From assembly GCA_030612485.1 (NCBI GenBank), contig JAUWNS010000097.1, positions 1-8,618 on the forward strand: DNA of 8,618 bases. The letters run 5' to 3'. The stretch is from Candidatus Bipolaricaulota bacterium. Lineage in GTDB: Bacteria > Bipolaricaulota > Bipolaricaulia > UBA7950 > UBA9294. A program made the position numbers and the translations under genes. This document shows, in pieces, positions 1 to 7,863 of this stretch. Positions within the stretch are counted from its first letter, which is position 1. Each line of letters begins with the position of its first letter. The notes under the pieces are model-generated. The model was not told the origin of the DNA and ran no database searches. It worked only from the letters and a program-made list of their open reading frames with translations.

Positions 1-1922
1 GGCGAGGATACAGTGATGTCTTCACTGGCGCCCATCACTGTCCCACCCGAGTTTGTCCACTTGTAGGTATACGGTGGGGTTCCACCGCTTGCCGTGGCAT
101 TCAACAGTACCGATGTAACCGCACATGTAAGTTGCTGATCGGGTCCGGCATCGACCGTGGGCGGGGTGATGTCTTGGGTCACTGCAACAGAGTCGCTCCC
201 TGAGCAGCCGTTGGCCCTTCTGGCCGTCACAGTGTAGGTCCCTGGTTCGTCAACGGTGATCGTCCCAGTAACACCGACGACTCTTCCACTAATATCGACC
301 CACTCGTAGGTGTACGGACCACCTGTTGCAGTTGCTGTGAGAGTAATCACGGGAATATCACAGGTTAACACCTGGTCAGGGCCAGCATCAACAACAGCGG
401 GGGTTACTGGCGGAGCACCTACAAAGTCGATCGTTAACTGAGAATCCTTCATCTGGCAGAACCAGCCGTAAGAACTTGGTGGCTCGTAGCAGACAATACC
501 AGCTTCCTCCTTGCACCGTTCCGTGGAAGCCGCAGGCAGCGCGTCTGTAACAGGAGTATTGGTCAGCCAGTAAGTAACAATTGCTTTCAGTGTTTCATAA
601 CCGACTGTGTAGCCACACGTATGAGGAACAGGAGCACTCCGCAACCAGAATGACACCGCACGCTGTACTTGAGAGAAAGAGATCCTGTCAGAAAGGGTGA
701 CATCCAGGCGATCATTCGCGACATCCCAGCGGGAGATGGCAAGGATCACCGGGAGGCATCGCCATATGTGAACCGTATTCTCGCCGGTTACCTCTCTCTC
801 ACAACACCCCAGCTCACTCGAAACCATTCCTACAATTGTAGCATCTTCTCCACAGCAAGTTGTTGGATCGTCGAAATCGTTGGGGAATGATGGCACAACT
901 TCAACTTGGTAGACAATCTTCTTAGTTTCACCTGCTGCAAGGCGTTTCGGGTAGATCCACTCTACCTGTGAACTTCGATACCAGAACCCATCATTGCTGA
1001 TTGGGGTAACCCGCCACCCGACGGGGAACCACTCTTTTAGCCCCACTCCGTACGCATCATTGCTCCCCGTGATCTCGACAGATACCACAAACCTACGGGC
1101 AGGAGGACCCGGATCGAGGCATCCGTTTGCGAGCAATATGGTGTCATACGGTAGGAAGGTGCTGATCGTCCGTTCCGCATCCAACTTGGGATCAAGGCTC
1201 AGCGGCAGCGGTTCATCAACGGGTGTGCACGTAATGTAGTAGGCTGTAACACGTTCAATAAGTGCCAGGGCGAGCTTTTCCCCTTGCGTCCACGGAACGA
1301 AGATGTCCCCTTGCCATAGTTCCAGAGCACGGGTGTACTGTTCGCGCGTTATTGTCTGTCCAAGCCGAAGATCGATCGTATCCGGTTTTTCCGGTGCCTT
1401 TTGAGGGATCAAGTGGGCGATTGCGCTCATGATAGGGAGTGCAGATACGACTTGTATCTCGGAATCACCCGTCACCGGCATTTCCAATGCCGGCAGCTTG
1501 GTCTGCAACGTTCCCGTGATGGAGAAACACCTTGGCAGGGAGCCTGTCATCAATCTGTCTGCCTCGGGGACTGTGACCTCATAGACAATCTCCCAATGTC
1601 TTCCAGCTCGGATAGTCCCCTCGAATACCCACCGCATCTTCTCTCGTTTGAAGGCTGCACCAGCGTTCTCCAATGGATGTATCTCCCAGCCAATGGGGAG
1701 TAACTCCTGAACTCCTAGTCCTACTAGATCTTGATCCGTTTCGAGGTGCAATGTCACCATGAAGTGACTCTGGGGAAGCGCATAGGCCGTAGAAATAGAA
1801 CGCGTCATGCGGACACTATCCGTGTCGACGCCCTGCCCAACAAGCGGTGCCCCCCACAAAAAGAGACACAGCGATACAAATACCAGTACATACAGTCCGC
1901 GATAAATTAGCCCCCTGTTCAA
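1..1922 (-). CDS. Secreted multi-domain surface protein with duplicated beta-sandwich/helical units and PKD/Ig-like repeats (3' end beyond window)
   Basis: The frame is open without a stop for 640 codons and leaves at the left edge, so the C-terminus is missing. The start chosen is TTG (1922-1920), because AAGGAG lies 10 nt upstream and a signal peptide follows directly: basic MNRGLIYRG, a hydrophobic core at residues 10-23, and a possible cleavage site after WGAPLVGQG. No ATG serves this frame before residue 39, which would remove the signal peptide. Residues about 52-120 and 277-345 are two related beta-sandwich domains (VGLGVQELLPIGW versus YGVGLKEWFPVGW; each then has a W-containing strand and an AG..(K/W).IVY.V.V motif). 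Each is followed by a helical module (183-240 and 406-463) with I(T/S)..Q..RA(L/V)..(L/F)W and TPV...LP. Residues 511-585 and 590-640+ are PKD/Ig-like repeats opening with VDAGPDQ.LTC, 79 residues apart. Several CC and C pairs suggest disulfides. Likely role is an extracellular structural or adhesive protein; no enzyme domain is visible. The function is inferred from architecture only. Confidence 0.85.
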   Translation of the reverse strand, partial: MNRGLIYRGLYVLVFVSLCLFLWGAPLVGQGVDTDSVRMTRSISTAYALPQSHFMVTLHLETDQDLVGLGVQELLPIGWEIHPLENAGAAFKREKMRWVFEGTIRAGRHWEIVYEVTVPEADRLMTGSLPRCFSITGTLQTKLPALEMPVTGDSEIQVVSALPIMSAIAHLIPQKAPEKPDTIDLRLGQTITREQYTRALELWQGDIFVPWTQGEKLALALIERVTAYYITCTPVDEPLPLSLDPKLDAERTISTFLPYDTILLANGCLDPGPPARRFVVSVEITGSNDAYGVGLKEWFPVGWRVTPISNDGFWYRSSQVEWIYPKRLAAGETKKIVYQVEVVPSFPNDFDDPTTCCGEDATIVGMVSSELGCCEREVTGENTVHIWRCLPVILAISRWDVANDRLDVTLSDRISFSQVQRAVSFWLRSAPVPHTCGYTVGYETLKAIVTYWLTNTPVTDALPAASTERCKEEAGIVCYEPPSSYGWFCQMKDSQLTIDFVGAPPVTPAVVDAGPDQVLTCDIPVITLTATATGGPYTYEWVDISGRVVGVTGTITVDEPGTYTVTARRANGCSGSDSVAVTQDITPPTVDAGPDQQLTCAVTSVLLNATASGGTPPYTYKWTNSGGTVMGASEDITVSS

Positions 1923-1932
1923 TGCTGGTCCA

Positions 1933-1938
1933 CTCCTT
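1933..1938 (-). promoter_or_regulatory. Shine-Dalgarno site that fixes the TTG start of the surface protein
   Basis: On the minus strand this reads AAGGAG, 10 nt before the TTG at 1922-1920. The frame has no upstream ATG or GTG with a comparable site, and a signal peptide begins at this TTG, so the site decides the start. Confidence 0.65.
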
Positions 1939-2019
1939 CAGTCAGCTCCGGCGTAGCGAGCCTTGATAGTACAGTCTACCGAAAAGAGTGGTGCCTCGTC
2001 TGTAACGGAGATCACGCGT

Positions 2020-2042
2020 AGCGAGCGCAGCAGCAGCTCGCT
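2020..2042. repeat. Hairpin-forming inverted repeat in the divergent intergenic region
   Basis: AGCGAGC (2020-2026) is complementary to GCTCGCT (2036-2042) around a 9-nt CAG-rich loop, giving a 7-bp GC-rich stem. Part of the left arm belongs to an 11-base direct repeat, GCGTAGCGAGC, found at 1951-1961 and 2016-2026. There is no T-run on either side, so it is not an obvious intrinsic terminator. It lies between the divergent surface-protein gene and glnS and could be a protein-binding site, a leader hairpin or chance. Confidence 0.35.
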
Positions 2043-2104
2043 GGTTGCCCCTACCGCGAACCCTTGGTGAAGAACGGCAAAGTTCTTTCCTGGCACAGCA
2101 CGAA

Positions 2105-2132
2105 TTCTCACGGTAGACTAGTAACGTATAGA
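2105..2132 (+). promoter_or_regulatory. Weak candidate sigma70-type promoter for glnS
   Basis: TTCTCA (2105-2110, 4 of 6 matches to TTGACA) is separated by 16 nt from TATAGA (2127-2132, 4 of 6 matches to TATAAT). This would give a start near 2139 and a leader of about 45 nt. It is the best pair I found upstream of glnS, but the match is poor and could be chance. Confidence 0.25.
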
Positions 2133-2183
2133 TATGGGTCGGGTTGTAAAGGAAATCCGCAGAACTCAAGAAGAGAGGAAGAG

Positions 2184-3953
2184 ATGGCTAAGGACAAACC
2201 GTATTCTGGAAATAGAGATGGCGAGGCAATTTCTCCGATCAGGAAGGCCGGTGAAGAAGCACCTAGCGACTTTATCCGCCAGATCGTCATCGCGGACCTG
2301 AAAGAGGGGAAGCACGAAGGACGCGTCCAGACCAGGTGGCCGCCAGAACCTAACGGTTATATCCACATCGGTCATGCAAAGACCGTCCTGTTGAACTACT
2401 GGATCGCCCAAGAGTTCGGCGGCAAGTTCAATTTACGCTTCGATGATACGAACCCGCAGAAGGAAGAGACCGAGTTCGTCGAGTCGATCATGGAGGATGT
2501 GCATTGGCTCGGTGCTGACTGGGAGGATCGACTCTTCTACGCTTCGGGCTACTTCGAGCAGCTCTACGATTGGGCTGAACAGCTCATCGAAGACGGCAAG
2601 GCGTACGTCTGTGATCTAAGTCCCGAGGAGATCAGCGAGTACCGGGGAAGAGCGATCCGCGAGGGGAACAACGTTGTCACCCCCCCCGGAAAGGAGAGCC
2701 CCTACCGTGAACGCACTGTGGAGGAGAACCTGGATCTCTTCCGCCGCATGCGTGCCGGCGAGTTCTCCGATGGATCGAAGACGCTGCGCGCCAAGATCGA
2801 TATGGCGCATCCAAACCTCAACATGCGCGACCCGGTCATGTACCGTATCCTGCGAGCTACGCACCATCGGGCAGGGGACGAGTGGTGCATCTATCCGACC
2901 TACGACTGGACACACGGTCAGTCGGACGCGATCGAAGGGATCACACATTCTATCTGTACCCTCGAGTTTGAGAACCACCGCCCGCTCTACGACTGGTTCC
3001 TCGACAACCTCCCAATTCTGAACCACCCACAGCAGATCGAACTCGCTCGACTCAACCTGTCTTACACCGTGATGCACAAGCGGAAGCTTCGCCAGCTGGT
3101 CGAGGAGAACTGCGTAAACGGCTGGGATGACCCGAGGATGCCGACGATCGCCGCAATGCGGCGACGCGGCTACACGCGGGAGGCGATCCAGGAGTTTGTC
3201 AAGGGAATCGGCGTTACAAAGTCCGAGAGCATTGTCGAAGCCTCTTACCTCGAATACTGCCTCCGCCAGGACCTGAACAAACGTACCCCGCGCGTGATGG
3301 GCGTTCTCAACCCGCTGAAAGTGGTCATTACGAACTACCCCGACGATGGTGTCGAGGAGCTCCCTGCGATCAATAACCCGGAGGATGAGAGTGCTGGCAC
3401 GCGACAGATCCCGTTCTCGAAGGTACTCTACATCGAGCGTGAGGATTTCATGGAAGACCCTCCGAAGAAGTTCTACCGCCTTTCGCCAGGTCGCGAAGTA
3501 CGGTTGCGTTACGGTTACTTCATTACCTGCACCGATGTGATCAAGGATAGCGCTGGCAACATCGTGAAGCTTCACTGTACCTACGACCCTGCCACCCGCG
3601 GCGGGGATGCACCTGATGGCCGCCGGGTAAAGGCGACCCTACACTGGGTCTCGGCACAGCACGCGATCGACGCCGAGGTTAGACTCTACGATCACCTGTT
3701 CACAAAGGAAAATCCACTAGAGGTCGAGGAAGGGGAAGATTGGCTCGATACCCTGAACCCGGATTCCCTCCAGATCTTGACTGGATGCAAGCTCGAACCG
3801 AGCCTTGCTACGGCGAAACCCGGTGAGCGATTCCAATTTGAACGCAAGGGTTACTTCTGTGTAGATTCCGATTCAACCCAGGGAAAGCCAGTCTTCAACC
3901 GCACCGTAACCCTACGCGACACCTGGGCGAAGATCCAGAAGAAACAAAAGTAG
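2184..3953 (+). CDS. glnS: Glutaminyl-tRNA synthetase
   Basis: Cytosolic class I enzyme that charges tRNA(Gln) with glutamine using ATP. At 589 aa it is slightly longer than the E. coli enzyme (about 554 aa), mostly through a polar N-terminal extension of about 25 residues. Visible motifs: [14 protein letters not shown] with HIGH at 61-64, FDDTNP at 86-91, a signature block [10 protein letters not shown] at 313-322, RRRGYT at 326-331 and GVTKSES at 343-349. The C-terminal anticodon-binding beta-barrels include RQIPFS (407-412), HWVSA (487-491), the FQFER.GYFC block (550-559) and [13 protein letters not shown] (571-583). The KMSKS-type loop reads VMHKRKL (296-302) instead of the usual VMSKRKL. 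ATG 2184 is chosen because AGAGGA (2174-2179) lies just upstream and homology begins soon after. The frame could extend to a TTG at 2064, but that 40-residue extension is low-complexity, lacks a good ribosome site and overlaps the likely promoter. The gene is divergent from the surface-protein gene and convergent with the ATPase operon. A second, diverged copy of its last 50 codons lies at 7948-8097. Confidence 0.98.
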   Translation: MAKDKPYSGNRDGEAISPIRKAGEEAPSDFIRQIVIADLKEGKHEGRVQTRWPPEPNGYIHIGHAKTVLLNYWIAQEFGGKFNLRFDDTNPQKEETEFVESIMEDVHWLGADWEDRLFYASGYFEQLYDWAEQLIEDGKAYVCDLSPEEISEYRGRAIREGNNVVTPPGKESPYRERTVEENLDLFRRMRAGEFSDGSKTLRAKIDMAHPNLNMRDPVMYRILRATHHRAGDEWCIYPTYDWTHGQSDAIEGITHSICTLEFENHRPLYDWFLDNLPILNHPQQIELARLNLSYTVMHKRKLRQLVEENCVNGWDDPRMPTIAAMRRRGYTREAIQEFVKGIGVTKSESIVEASYLEYCLRQDLNKRTPRVMGVLNPLKVVITNYPDDGVEELPAINNPEDESAGTRQIPFSKVLYIEREDFMEDPPKKFYRLSPGREVRLRYGYFITCTDVIKDSAGNIVKLHCTYDPATRGGDAPDGRRVKATLHWVSAQHAIDAEVRLYDHLFTKENPLEVEEGEDWLDTLNPDSLQILTGCKLEPSLATAKPGERFQFERKGYFCVDSDSTQGKPVFNRTVTLRDTWAKIQKKQK

Positions 3954-3980
3954 GACCATACTGCTATGTTGATCTTCTCT

Positions 3981-4006
3981 GGGGAAACTAGCAGCTGCTA
4001 TTCCCC
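3981..4006. terminator. Hairpin between convergent glnS and ATPase operon, possible bidirectional terminator
   Basis: GGGGAA (3981-3986) pairs with TTCCCC (4001-4006). Inside it, TAGC/GCTA pair around a 4-nt AGCT loop, with AC as a small bulge. It starts 28 nt after the glnS stop and lies about 54 nt past the end of the ATPase operon, where a shared terminator is expected. No U-tract follows on either strand, so intrinsic termination is uncertain; it might only protect 3' ends. Confidence 0.45.
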
Positions 4007-4059
4007 ACTGAAAGCATCAAAGCACATGCAAGACTTGGCACCATCAGGTAGTCTGAGGA

Positions 4060-6627
4060 TCAATCATCCTCTTCAAGCTTTTTCACCATCTCTTCCACAA
4101 TTTCCTTGAGCTCAGGGATTAGACGGTTTAGAACGCTCTTGTTCTTTGTCTTTAGATACTGTAAGGTAGCGCGATAGGGCTTTAGGAATTCGATCAGATC
4201 GGCTTGGCCACTTCGTTCAATGAGCTGAAGAGCTTTATCTAACAGTTCCTGGTTTTTTGTCTCTAATAATTCTTTAAAGTAGATGCCAATGATTTCTTGC
4301 GTCACGTCAGAAGGAGCTACGGGAGAGTATTGCAGAGCTCTCCGCAGATGATCAATCGCCTTTTCGTATCTGCCCCTGGCGGTGCTTTTTGAGGAAAGAC
4401 TTAAAGAAGCTGTAATGATGAATAAGGCTGCTGTTGTGAGTAGCGGTCCAGCATTTGCTTCCTTGGCCAATCTGTACGCATTTTCCGCGTCCTTGAGGGC
4501 AGAGGAGTTACTGCCGCGAAGGCCTAATGCCTGACTTCTACCTAGAAGGATAGAAACGATGTCCGTTTCTTCTTTAGCAAACTTGAGGGCGTCTGTATAG
4601 GATGCAATGGCCTCGTCATAGTTATCTTGCGTGAAATAAATGACACCAAGATTATGCCAGGCGAGATGATCATCAGGCTTGATCTTCAGCACCTTACGAT
4701 AACAGCGGATCGCCTCGTCATACTCACTCTTCATGACATTGGCGTTACCCAGGGCATACCAAGCCAGAGCATCATCAGGCTCGATCTTCAACACTTTTTG
4801 ATAGCATTGCAGCGCTTCGTCATACTCACCCTTCATAGAATAGGTGTTACCCATGTTGCCCCAAGCTTCTCTCCTCGCTGGATTGATTTCGGTTACCTCT
4901 TTATAACATAGGATAGCCTCATTGTAATCGCCCTCCTCAGTGTAAACGTCGCCCATGCTGAACCAGGCATCAAACGTATCAGGCTTAATCTCCAGTACCT
5001 CCCGGTAGCAACGAATTGCTCCGTCGTATTCCCCAATCTTGCGATAGGCACTGGCCAAGTTACGCCAGGCGTTAGGATTCTCCGGCTTTAGTTCCAAGTA
5101 GTCTTTTAGGGTTCCGATTTCTTTGTCCGTTTTCCCTTGTCTCTGTTGGACGAAAGCTACCCCCGAGAGGGCTTGAGCAAGAAACTCCTTATCCCCTTTT
5201 TCTTGTGCTTTAGCAAGAAACGCGTTCGCTTCTCGTTCCGCTGCCGCGAGATCTCTCACCTTCACAAGCCCATAAACCCGGCTGAGATGAGCCGTAACGT
5301 GCAATGGTGCTGAAGCAGCTTCCTGGATGTAATAGAGTCTATCTATGATCCCTCTTGCCTCTTCGACTGCCCCCTCAGACAACAAGGTATCCAGCTCTCC
5401 AAGCAATTCTCTAAGTTGCTCCGCTAACTCTTTCTGAGAGAACCATATCTCGATGAATTTGGTGATGAAATGCACTCGCTTGCGACCTGCCTCAACACGC
5501 ATCTGCCGCCACATTCGGAACAGGCGTTCGCTAACATCGTAAAGTGTCTTTCTTTTCTTCTCCTTGAGCGTCCTTACAAACCCGGCTTCGCGCAAACGTT
5601 TCAATTGTGTATTAGTCACATTTACCGGCAAGCGGGCAAACCGAGCGATCTCTGTGGGAGATGAAGGCCCATCGAGCAGAGAAATGGCATCAAGGACCTT
5701 CCTTTGCTGAGGAGAAAGGGATTTCATCCGATCCTGGAAGTAGGGGGTCATCTCATCAAGCAGCTTGATGAAGTCGCTCTCCACCTCCAGGATCTCGGAT
5801 TCGGTGAAGATTCGATAGAGGCTCAGAATAAGACGAGGGTTTCCTCCGGTCAGGTGAACAATTGCTCTTAGGCGGCCTTCGTAGTCATCCAGCTTTCCCA
5901 AAAGTTCATCTCGACCATCTAATTTTAACCGTTTTTCAATGAGCTCTTTTACCTGCTCCACTTCTATTTCCTGCAGCCAGATCACTTCAAAAAAGTTATA
6001 GAAGGCTGCCTGATAGTCCATTACCGCATCAAACAGGGTGGGAGCAGTCCCGATGAGCATAAAGATGTCCTTGCTCATCAAGATGCTGCGCAGCCGGCCT
6101 TGATCTTCTTCCGTAAAATGCGGCAGAATGTCTTGTAGATTGTCAAGAAGCAGAAGAAATTTCTTTCCCGTCTCGCGCCTTCTATTGGAGAGATACTCCA
6201 AAACCGCTTCTTGCTCTGCGTTACCTGGAAGAGGGACACTATCAATCCTCTGTGTTAGCTGGGAGAGTTTCTCATCGGGGGCTTCCTGTCTTAGCCTAGC
6301 CACGATTTCGAGCAAAAGATCTGGAAGAGAGATCATTCGATACTCTTCCTCAGCAAACAGAATCGGTTCCCAGGAATCATTTAAATGCTGACAAAGTTCA
6401 TTCCACGTAATATTCCCCGTCGTGCCGTGATAGATGAGAAGAAGCAGATGAGTCTTACCGATCCCCCTTGGCCCAACGAGCAAGAAGTGTTGATTCCCTT
6501 TCTTGTCAGCGCCCTCTTTCAGGGCTCGAAGGATTCTCTTTAGCTCCTTATCCCTACTTACTGATAGGTCTTTGAGGTTTTGCGGGTCCTCCAAAGCAGG
6601 AGTATATCTGAAAAGTTCTTTGGCCAT
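4060..6627 (-). CDS. P-loop ATPase with winged helix and C-terminal TPR solenoid (STAND-like), second gene of the ATPase operon
   Basis: An 855-aa soluble protein with no signal peptide or membrane segment. Residues about 20-290 form an AAA_16/archaeal-ATPase-type P-loop domain: Walker A GPRGIGKT (52-59), Walker B FLLLLDN (157-163, Asn where many relatives have Glu), a sensor-1-like strand FMLIGTAP (189-196) and GGNPR (261-265). Residues about 302-375 look like a winged helix (LSPQQRKVLDAI, then PTEIARFARLPVN, then LKRLREAGFV), ending in LFRMWRQ. Residues 400-515 are helical and TPR-like. Five canonical 34-residue TPRs run from 517 to 686, and further helical repeats continue to about 800. 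The tail is acidic (KKLEEDD). ATG 6627 is preceded by GGAGAGGTGA and follows the upstream gene's stop by 12 nt, so the two genes are probably co-transcribed and coupled. The ATPase plus wHTH plus TPR order is that of STAND-type signalling ATPases, with TPRs as sensor or scaffold. No effector domain is seen; the biological role is unknown. Confidence 0.92.
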   Translation of the reverse strand: MAKELFRYTPALEDPQNLKDLSVSRDKELKRILRALKEGADKKGNQHFLLVGPRGIGKTHLLLLIYHGTTGNITWNELCQHLNDSWEPILFAEEEYRMISLPDLLLEIVARLRQEAPDEKLSQLTQRIDSVPLPGNAEQEAVLEYLSNRRRETGKKFLLLLDNLQDILPHFTEEDQGRLRSILMSKDIFMLIGTAPTLFDAVMDYQAAFYNFFEVIWLQEIEVEQVKELIEKRLKLDGRDELLGKLDDYEGRLRAIVHLTGGNPRLILSLYRIFTESEILEVESDFIKLLDEMTPYFQDRMKSLSPQQRKVLDAISLLDGPSSPTEIARFARLPVNVTNTQLKRLREAGFVRTLKEKKRKTLYDVSERLFRMWRQMRVEAGRKRVHFITKFIEIWFSQKELAEQLRELLGELDTLLSEGAVEEARGIIDRLYYIQEAASAPLHVTAHLSRVYGLVKVRDLAAAEREANAFLAKAQEKGDKEFLAQALSGVAFVQQRQGKTDKEIGTLKDYLELKPENPNAWRNLASAYRKIGEYDGAIRCYREVLEIKPDTFDAWFSMGDVYTEEGDYNEAILCYKEVTEINPARREAWGNMGNTYSMKGEYDEALQCYQKVLKIEPDDALAWYALGNANVMKSEYDEAIRCYRKVLKIKPDDHLAWHNLGVIYFTQDNYDEAIASYTDALKFAKEETDIVSILLGRSQALGLRGSNSSALKDAENAYRLAKEANAGPLLTTAALFIITASLSLSSKSTARGRYEKAIDHLRRALQYSPVAPSDVTQEIIGIYFKELLETKNQELLDKALQLIERSGQADLIEFLKPYRATLQYLKTKNKSVLNRLIPELKEIVEEMVKKLEEDD
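4570..5079 (-). repeat. Five tandem TPR units (102-bp period) inside the 855-aa ATPase gene
   Basis: This stretch encodes residues 517-686, five consecutive 34-residue tetratricopeptide units. Each has the W/L/G/Y...Y..A....(K/R).L.(I)(K/N/E)P pattern, for example NAWRNLASAYRKIGEYDGAI. The third and fourth units are still similar at DNA level: by hand I count about 60 of 80 identical bases between the segments starting at 4827 and 4725. This suggests expansion by duplication within the gene. Confidence 0.85.
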
Positions 6628-6630
6628 GGC

Positions 6631-6640
6631 TCACCTCTCC
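6631..6640 (-). promoter_or_regulatory. Shine-Dalgarno site of the TPR-ATPase gene at the operon junction
   Basis: The minus strand reads GGAGAGGTGA, ending 3 nt before the ATG at 6627. It overlaps by one base the TAG stop of the upstream ATPase gene (6642-6640), a layout that favours translational coupling of the two ATPases. Confidence 0.7.
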
Positions 6641-7848
6641 TAGATAAGGGTGTAGTACCGGCACCACCAGTCCCTGAGGACCTTCGTGGCGAATGTATAC
6701 CCTTCCGCGGCGTACACAATGTAAAAATCGTTCTCTAAATCGGAGAGAAGATAGCTAAAATCCGCTTCGTTTCCAGTTCCTTGAGTCATATGCATGTACA
6801 GGTCCCATAGTTCCTTCCTCGAAAGGCTGCCCCTTTGAGCAAGGCGGGAAAGAAACTCTTTTGCTATTTCGGCCAGATTCTCATAGTAACCTTCAATGCG
6901 TTCATAATAATGCTCAAAATAGGTTCGGTTATAGCAAGCGAGCACACTATCCTGATAGGCCTGTTCAATAATCTCTTCCGAGAGATCCTTCTCGTGCCTC
7001 CGTTCCATCTCGTTAAGGCTTCCGCGTATAAGAATCTGGAGGAAGTAGGGGATGGGAACGCCAATTATTTGGCGGAATCTTTCTAAGACTTGCGGGGGCA
7101 CCTTTTTGATCTCCCCTTCCTTCTTTAAGACGGCTCTTATGAATCCATCAGCTACTTCATCGGGGAACTCGCCGATTCTGATAGTAGATAGGTCATTGAT
7201 CACCTTCGTCCCTGTTCCCACGTGCTGGAGGACCTTCTCTATCCCGATTGATCCTCCGATAACCCACCGCACCTTGTCTTGTAGTTCGGGGATATGCCGC
7301 AGACCACGAAGCCAGGATAGAAAATCTTCTGCTTGCTCTTCACCTTTCTTTCTCGCGATCTTCAATATAAGCAGTGGCAGCTCATCTACAATGAGGATGC
7401 TCTTCTTTTGTACATCTTTGAGGAGCTTAATCAGGGCCTTCCCTTTATCCTGCCAATCCTGTTCCAAACCCTTCCGCAAAGAGATCTTAAACTGGGAAAT
7501 TCCTACCTCTCCAATTTGGTTGACCGCAGTTCCCGCTACTCTCTTTACCCCTTGGAAGATTTTCTTAGACATGTTGTCCGCGAGCAGGGCTGTCATGATC
7601 TCAGCGACGAAATCCTCCGGGCCTTTAACCCATTCGACATCCAAGTAATGGGCTTGCCAACCCTGTTTGGGCTCGTCAATAAGAGACAACATAATGCTGG
7701 TCTTGCCAAAGCGCCGTGGCGCGGAGAGCAACACCGAGCTGGTCTCCAATGTTTTCCAGATCTGTTCAAGTTCTTTTTCTCGGCCCCATAGGTCATCCCC
7801 GTGGACTGGCTGTCCGATTACGTTGCGGGGGAGTCTTTGTCTGTCCAT
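6640..7848 (-). CDS. Archaeal-type P-loop ATPase with C-terminal winged helix (COG1672-like), first gene of the ATPase operon
   Basis: A 402-aa soluble protein. A lead-in with GREKELEQIW (22-31) is typical of this ATPase family. Walker A is APRRFGKT (43-50, Ala replacing the first Gly, common in the P-R-R-x-G-K-T subgroup). Walker B is SILIVDELPLLI (150-161) with the catalytic Glu present, and a sensor-1-like strand is VRWVIGGS (193-200). A lid region around 225-300 contains a GVPIPYFLQIL segment (263-273). The C-terminal 60-70 residues resemble a winged helix ending in LRDWWCRYY (391-399). I choose M at 7848 rather than the longer frame from 7893, because GGAGGTG (7863-7857) lies 8 nt upstream of 7848 and the longer version would begin upstream of the promoter -10 box. 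It heads the operon with the 855-aa TPR ATPase, which has a parallel ATPase/wHTH layout, so the two may form a hetero-complex. Relatives are widespread but poorly characterised; no specific function can be assigned. Confidence 0.92.
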   Translation of the reverse strand: MDRQRLPRNVIGQPVHGDDLWGREKELEQIWKTLETSSVLLSAPRRFGKTSIMLSLIDEPKQGWQAHYLDVEWVKGPEDFVAEIMTALLADNMSKKIFQGVKRVAGTAVNQIGEVGISQFKISLRKGLEQDWQDKGKALIKLLKDVQKKSILIVDELPLLILKIARKKGEEQAEDFLSWLRGLRHIPELQDKVRWVIGGSIGIEKVLQHVGTGTKVINDLSTIRIGEFPDEVADGFIRAVLKKEGEIKKVPPQVLERFRQIIGVPIPYFLQILIRGSLNEMERRHEKDLSEEIIEQAYQDSVLACYNRTYFEHYYERIEGYYENLAEIAKEFLSRLAQRGSLSRKELWDLYMHMTQGTGNEADFSYLLSDLENDFYIVYAAEGYTFATKVLRDWWCRYYTLI

Positions 7849-7856
7849 CTTACTAA

Positions 7857-7863
7857 CACCTCC
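7857..7863 (-). promoter_or_regulatory. Shine-Dalgarno site that fixes the start of the 402-aa ATPase
   Basis: GGAGGTG on the minus strand, 8 nt before ATG 7848. This is a near-ideal site and the main reason to prefer 7848 over the in-frame ATG at 7893. Confidence 0.85.

Noticed and set aside
669..1703. Several plus-strand open frames of 70-100 codons across the surface-protein region
   Set aside because: They are antisense to a continuous 640-codon minus-strand frame with clear domain repeats; no ribosome sites or recognisable products.
1985..2060. T-box-like riboswitch fragments upstream of glnS (AGAGTGGTGCCTCG, 11 of 14 to the T-box core, and a TACCGCG at 2052)
   Set aside because: No stem I with specifier loop, no terminator with a T-run before glnS, and the TGGT bulge would not pair with the GCCA end expected for tRNA(Gln). 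Most likely chance.
2092..2108. Sigma54-like TGGCAC motif upstream of glnS
   Set aside because: The GC element expected at the -12 position is absent at the correct spacing.
2064..2183. 40-residue N-terminal extension of GlnRS from a TTG at 2064
   Set aside because: No ribosome site, polar low-information sequence, and a properly placed AGAGGA precedes ATG 2184.
2616..3575. Long open frame (319 codons) on the minus strand inside glnS
   Set aside because: It is fully antisense to an unmistakable synthetase; the product is Arg/Val/Leu-rich with no recognisable domain, as expected from codon bias of the coding strand.
7052..7791. Plus-strand frames of 150-200 codons inside the 402-aa ATPase gene
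   Set aside because: Antisense to clear Walker motifs; products look like compositional shadows.
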